Below, in pieces: positions 9,453 through 12,543 of a DNA stretch of 12,543 bases. The first letter of the stretch is position 1. Each line of letters opens with the position of its first letter. The notes below the pieces were generated by a model. The model had not been told where the DNA came from. It worked only from the letters and a program-made list of their open reading frames with translations, and made no database searches. Origin of the DNA: Smittium mucronatum. Its lineage: Eukaryota > Kickxellomycota > Harpellomycetes > Harpellales > Legeriomycetaceae. The stretch lies in NCBI GenBank assembly GCA_001953115.1, contig LSSL01005073.1, positions 1-12,543 on the forward strand. Reading direction: 5' to 3'. The position numbers and the translations under genes are program-made.

Positions 9453-9465
9453 CGAGGAATACCTG
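9433..9465 (-). repeat. Right terminal inverted repeat of the pogo-like element
   Basis: Read inward it starts CAGGTATTCCTCGTTTTAT, the closer of the two ends to the Tigger consensus as I remember it. It is followed at once by the TA duplication at 9466-9467. Confidence 0.8.
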
Positions 9466-9467
9466 TA
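9466..9467. repeat. Right TA target-site duplication of the pogo-like element
   Basis: TA directly after the terminal CCTG, matching the TA at 8443-8444. Confidence 0.75.
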
Positions 9468-9536
9468 CTGATCCACAACACTACTTACGCTGGTACCCCA
9501 TCACTAAGGAAAAAAGCAAGTGTATTAGTTTTTTAA
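9468..9536 (+). pseudogene. Right half of the coding-like patch split by the pogo-like element
   Basis: Twenty-two open codons (including NTTYAGTPSLRKKASVLVF) then TAA at 9534-9536. G+C is high for the region over 9468-9512. The frame joins that of 8379-8444 once the element and one TA are discounted. The protein is not recognised. Confidence 0.25.
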
Positions 9537-10488
9537 TTATTTTTTCCTTTCCAGTATCCAGTTTTTAATATGGCCTCTTCTTTAGTTTTACCCTTTATAA
9601 ACAAATACATTTCAATACCTTTGAACGAATTTTACCACTCCTGTTAGTACTCGAATCTAACGAAAATAATATAATATCCAATGGAAAAATCAGTAAAATA
9701 ATCCGAATAACTAGTCAAGACTTACATTCCAACCTTCATTTCATTAGTTTCTGGAAATTATGAAATATTCTATAGTATTTTATACTTAATAAGAGTCTAA
9801 AATAAGCGTAAAGTAAATATACTCGAGAAATAAATTATCTGATAAATGTGGATTACTAATGGTGTAGTCTCAAGTCATTTAAAATAATATGGTATTATTT
9901 TTTAACTCGTGATCATAAGATAAAAATTCATGAGATGGATTCATCATAAGCTCACTTGGTATTATAAAATGATATAACAGTTGGCAATTGATGGGAGGTA
10001 CTAACTATAAGTCACATTCACTCGTTTAATATTTTTGCTGATTAACTGATTTAAACAAATCAGAATATAAAGTTACCATAGACTATCACAAAACATTTTA
10101 TAGCATTTAGAAGATACAAATGGAAATTAAAAATGAAATTATTATAACGGTGGAAATTGAAAATGCATAAATTAATTTATAATTTGTTAGATAGTAAAAT
10201 TTTCAGAAAAGTTGAAAAGATTGCACAGAATAAATATCCATAAAATTAAATTAGGTAAAAATTAAGTAATTTTGCGGAAAAAAAAACTATTCTTATAAAT
10301 TGTAATAATTCAAATCACATAATTGTTATATCCAATAGGATGCCAAAAAAAAATTTCATTTTTTTTTGGGTGAAATGTAATTAAAAATAAGATATTTCAA
10401 AAAAAAAGAATCAACCATAAATGAAGTTATTAGATATCAGCTTTATTTCTGGATTTATTTCAATAACGCGACTTTTTAATGAAAAAAT
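9537..10488. other. AT-rich stretch, no gene found
   Basis: No substantial open frame on either strand. A small imperfect direct repeat occurs at 10121-10135 and 10151-10165 (TGGAAATTAAAAATG and TGGAAATTGAAAATG, 30 bp apart). Nothing at the border with the inverted-repeat arm at 10489 resembles a transposon end or target duplication. Confidence 0.5.
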
Positions 10489-11008
10489 TTTTTTTTAAAA
10501 TTATTTTACCAATATTAATAAATTAAAATATAAAATAATGTTTGGATAAAAGGATATAAACATAAATAAAAAAAAAATTGAAATACGTTTATCCAATCGC
10601 GTTATGTTAGTAAATATTGATTTATATCAAAAAAGTCATTTGATTGAAATAGACACATATTTATCGAAAAAACTGCTATTTATTCAATAAATATGAAATT
10701 TCTATATTATAACTCGACTAGTTTATTAAATTCACATTTATTGATCGAAAAAACTGAGTTTTTCACGCATTTATGCTAAATTACTCAAAATTTGGCGAAT
10801 TTGCACAGCATTAATCTTTTGGATATTCGATAAACTAATAAGAAATTAAGAAAGATCATACATAAATATGCAAAATTTTAAAAAATATATAATTAGATAC
10901 AAATTTAAGTAATTAGAGCAGTTTCAGCTAGACAAAATAATGTAGATCGATATAAAAAGTTTAAAATTTTTTTTTATTAGCTAGATCTTAATCGGCAAAA
11001 TTCTATTC
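10489..11008 (+). repeat. Left arm of a giant inverted repeat (520 bp)
   Basis: I compared this arm base by base with the reverse complement of 12024-12543. The two are colinear with no gaps and differ at one position only, A at 10964 against a base equivalent to G (C at 12068 on the plus strand). Homology stops abruptly inside at 11008/12024. The outer limit is unknown: the partner reaches the window edge within a homopolymer run (T at 10488-10496 here, A at 12536-12543 there). The arm is AT-rich, has no coding frame, and carries its own diverged internal direct repeat. It may be a long transposon end, a foldback element, a recent inverted duplication, or an assembly artefact. Confidence 0.95.
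10654..10756 (+). repeat. Internal direct repeat within the left arm (81-bp spacing)
   Basis: ATCGAAAAAACTG occurs exactly at 10663-10675 and again at 10744-10756, each preceded by a CACAT(A)TTTAT-like word. The mirror copies in the right arm lie at 12276-12288 and 12357-12369. Such subterminal repeats are common in long transposon ends, but two copies are weak evidence. Confidence 0.4.
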
Positions 11009-12023
11009 AATAGATTATCAAATTATCATAATCGTAGTTTTTTAGGATCTTAATTTATAAGTCTTAAAAGAAAAATACTGATATAGCTGATATTTCAAAA
11101 AAATTTCGTATTCGGAAAAAAGAATTATTGAGTCGAGTTGATATAATATTTTGTTATGTATCTATAATAATCAAAATTAGCTTAAGATATTTGTTTTTGT
11201 GCTTACAAAAGAAATCGTAACCTAATTTTAATTAGTTTTATATGTATTAAATATCAATAAGTGTTTAGAATTTTCAAACTTCATTTTTTTTATATGAGAG
11301 AATAGTCTTAAAGCAAAGAGCTTAAAATTCAATTATTTTTTTAGGCATTAAGAAGGCTAATATGATTAGAGGGCTCGACTGTCTACTTTATCCCACCTAT
11401 CTTATAGACAAGATAATGTAACATAATGAAAATTTATTAATAATTTCATATTCAGATTAATTCTGAATTACTTCTCGAATAGTAAATCTGCTTTTGACGT
11501 GCGATCAAAATATAAATAATTTTTTTTTTTGTAATTTTTTTTTGTATTGAAAATAGTTTTATTAAGATATTTCAAATTTTAAAAAAATGATTCAAAGATT
11601 TTCGACATTCGTTTCTTTCATTTTTAATAGCCATTATGTATATTTTAATTTATAAACTATTGACGCATCAAAATTATATTAAAATAATAATCCCTGTAAC
11701 TGGATTGAATGATTTAGTTTTATATAAAATGACCATTAAACAATTATATGGTTATATACGTATATTTTATATATTACCAAATTAATTTATATCTTGAGAA
11801 TATAAATGCAGAATTGATTTCCATTTAAAAAAACAATTATCCTTAAGATATAAAACTCTATCGCATCAATTGAAATTCGGTGAATAAGTTAGCTAATATA
11901 ATTTTGGATAAGATACTTGTATTTAAAAATCAGGGAATAAGCATAAATAAAGAATGGAACTATGTTTGCGGAATGCTTACTAAATACCAGCTATCTATTT
12001 TTTAATTAATATAACTTTTTGTC
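11009..12023. other. Unique spacer between the inverted-repeat arms (1015 bp), no gene found
   Basis: This AT-rich segment has stops in all frames and is not itself palindromic. A slightly richer patch lies at about 11340-11400. Poly-T/poly-A runs (for example 11521-11530) and small palindromes (TATACGTATA near 11756) are of the sort expected in AT-rich DNA. No transposase, RNA gene or cargo can be recognised. Confidence 0.55.
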
Positions 12024-12543
12024 GAATAGAATTTTGCCGATTAAGATCTAGCTAATAAAAAAAAATTCTAAACTTTTTATATCGATCTACATTATTTTGT
12101 CTAGCTGAAACTGCTCTAATTACTTAAATTTGTATCTAATTATATATTTTTTAAAATTTTGCATATTTATGTATGATCTTTCTTAATTTCTTATTAGTTT
12201 ATCGAATATCCAAAAGATTAATGCTGTGCAAATTCGCCAAATTTTGAGTAATTTAGCATAAATGCGTGAAAAACTCAGTTTTTTCGATCAATAAATGTGA
12301 ATTTAATAAACTAGTCGAGTTATAATATAGAAATTTCATATTTATTGAATAAATAGCAGTTTTTTCGATAAATATGTGTCTATTTCAATCAAATGACTTT
12401 TTTGATATAAATCAATATTTACTAACATAACGCGATTGGATAAACGTATTTCAATTTTTTTTTTATTTATGTTTATATCCTTTTATCCAAACATTATTTT
12501 ATATTTTAATTTATTAATATTGGTAAAATAATTTTAAAAAAAA
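12024..12543 (-). repeat. Right arm of the giant inverted repeat (at least 520 bp, cut by the window end)
   Basis: Reverse complement of 10489-11008 with a single mismatch (C at 12068). It continues to the last base, so the real arm may be longer; the next base would have to be A to keep pairing with T at 10488. Near identity of neutral-looking AT-rich sequence implies very recent formation, active gene conversion between arms, or an artefact. Confidence 0.95.

Larger units (their letters stand above)
8445..9465. mobile_element. Non-autonomous pogo/Tigger-like DNA transposon (MITE-like), 1021 bp
   Basis: The element begins CAGGTATCCCTCG (8445) and ends CGAGGAATACCTG (9465), reverse complements at 12 of 13 positions, and is flanked on both sides by TA. 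The inverted repeats continue imperfectly for 33 bp (26/33 matching). Known family: Tigger elements of the pogo group have ends close to CAGGCATACCTCGTTTTAT with TA duplications, and the right end here (read inward, CAGGTATTCCTCGTTTTAT) is very near that. The interior is AT-rich with stops in all frames and shows no transposase or DDE domain, so movement would have depended on an autonomous relative. Both ends carry several copies of a TTCGCATAAAA-like motif. The 62-codon frame at 9348-9536 straddles the right boundary and is not a gene of the element. Orientation cannot be assigned. Confidence 0.85.

Noticed and set aside
9348..9536. 62-codon frame proposed as a gene
   Set aside because: It crosses the right end of the pogo-like element, so its first 39 codons are transposon end sequence. 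Only the flank part may be a fossil.
1..12543. Bacterial, viral or organellar origin of the window
   Set aside because: No dense long reading frames, no ribosome-binding-site spacing, no rRNA or tRNA, and a Tigger-type element typical of eukaryotic nuclear genomes.

Overview
The window looks like non-genic, repeat-rich nuclear DNA from an AT-rich eukaryote, most likely an invertebrate animal. Most of it is about one fifth to one quarter G+C, with no dense array of long reading frames as a bacterium or large DNA virus would have. It carries a cut-and-paste transposon remnant with a TA target duplication, several eroded coding fossils, and a very large near-perfect inverted repeat. The species cannot be fixed from the sequence. 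I find no intact protein gene, rRNA, tRNA, CRISPR array or convincing promoter/terminator.

Layout. Positions 1-772 hold a coding-like fossil: the first 240 bases are 49% G+C by count and one forward frame runs from 1 to 516 with only two stops, followed by a coiled-coil-like open stretch in another frame. Positions 773-2160 are AT-rich and apparently empty. A small G+C-rich island lies at 2165-2254. At 2827-2898 and 2952-3023 is a pair of diverged direct repeats whose shared reverse-strand frame stays open. From about 4298 to 6010 lies the richest block of eroded coding sequence: short open frames on the plus strand that shift frame into one another, best explained as a decayed transposon protein gene. 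Positions 6013-8378 are AT-rich and featureless.

From 8445 to 9465 is a complete 1021-bp non-autonomous element of the pogo/Tigger type, with imperfect terminal inverted repeats starting CAGGTAT and a TA on each side. It contains no transposase. From 10489 to the window end is a huge inverted repeat: two 520-bp arms with a single mismatch, separated by 1015 bp of unrelated AT-rich DNA. The right arm runs off the window edge, so the true structure may be longer.

The pieces do not form a pathway. They record successive insertions: old G+C-richer coding fossils, a MITE-like element placed into one of them, and a very young (or artefactual) palindrome. No new biological system is evident; the palindrome deserves the most attention.
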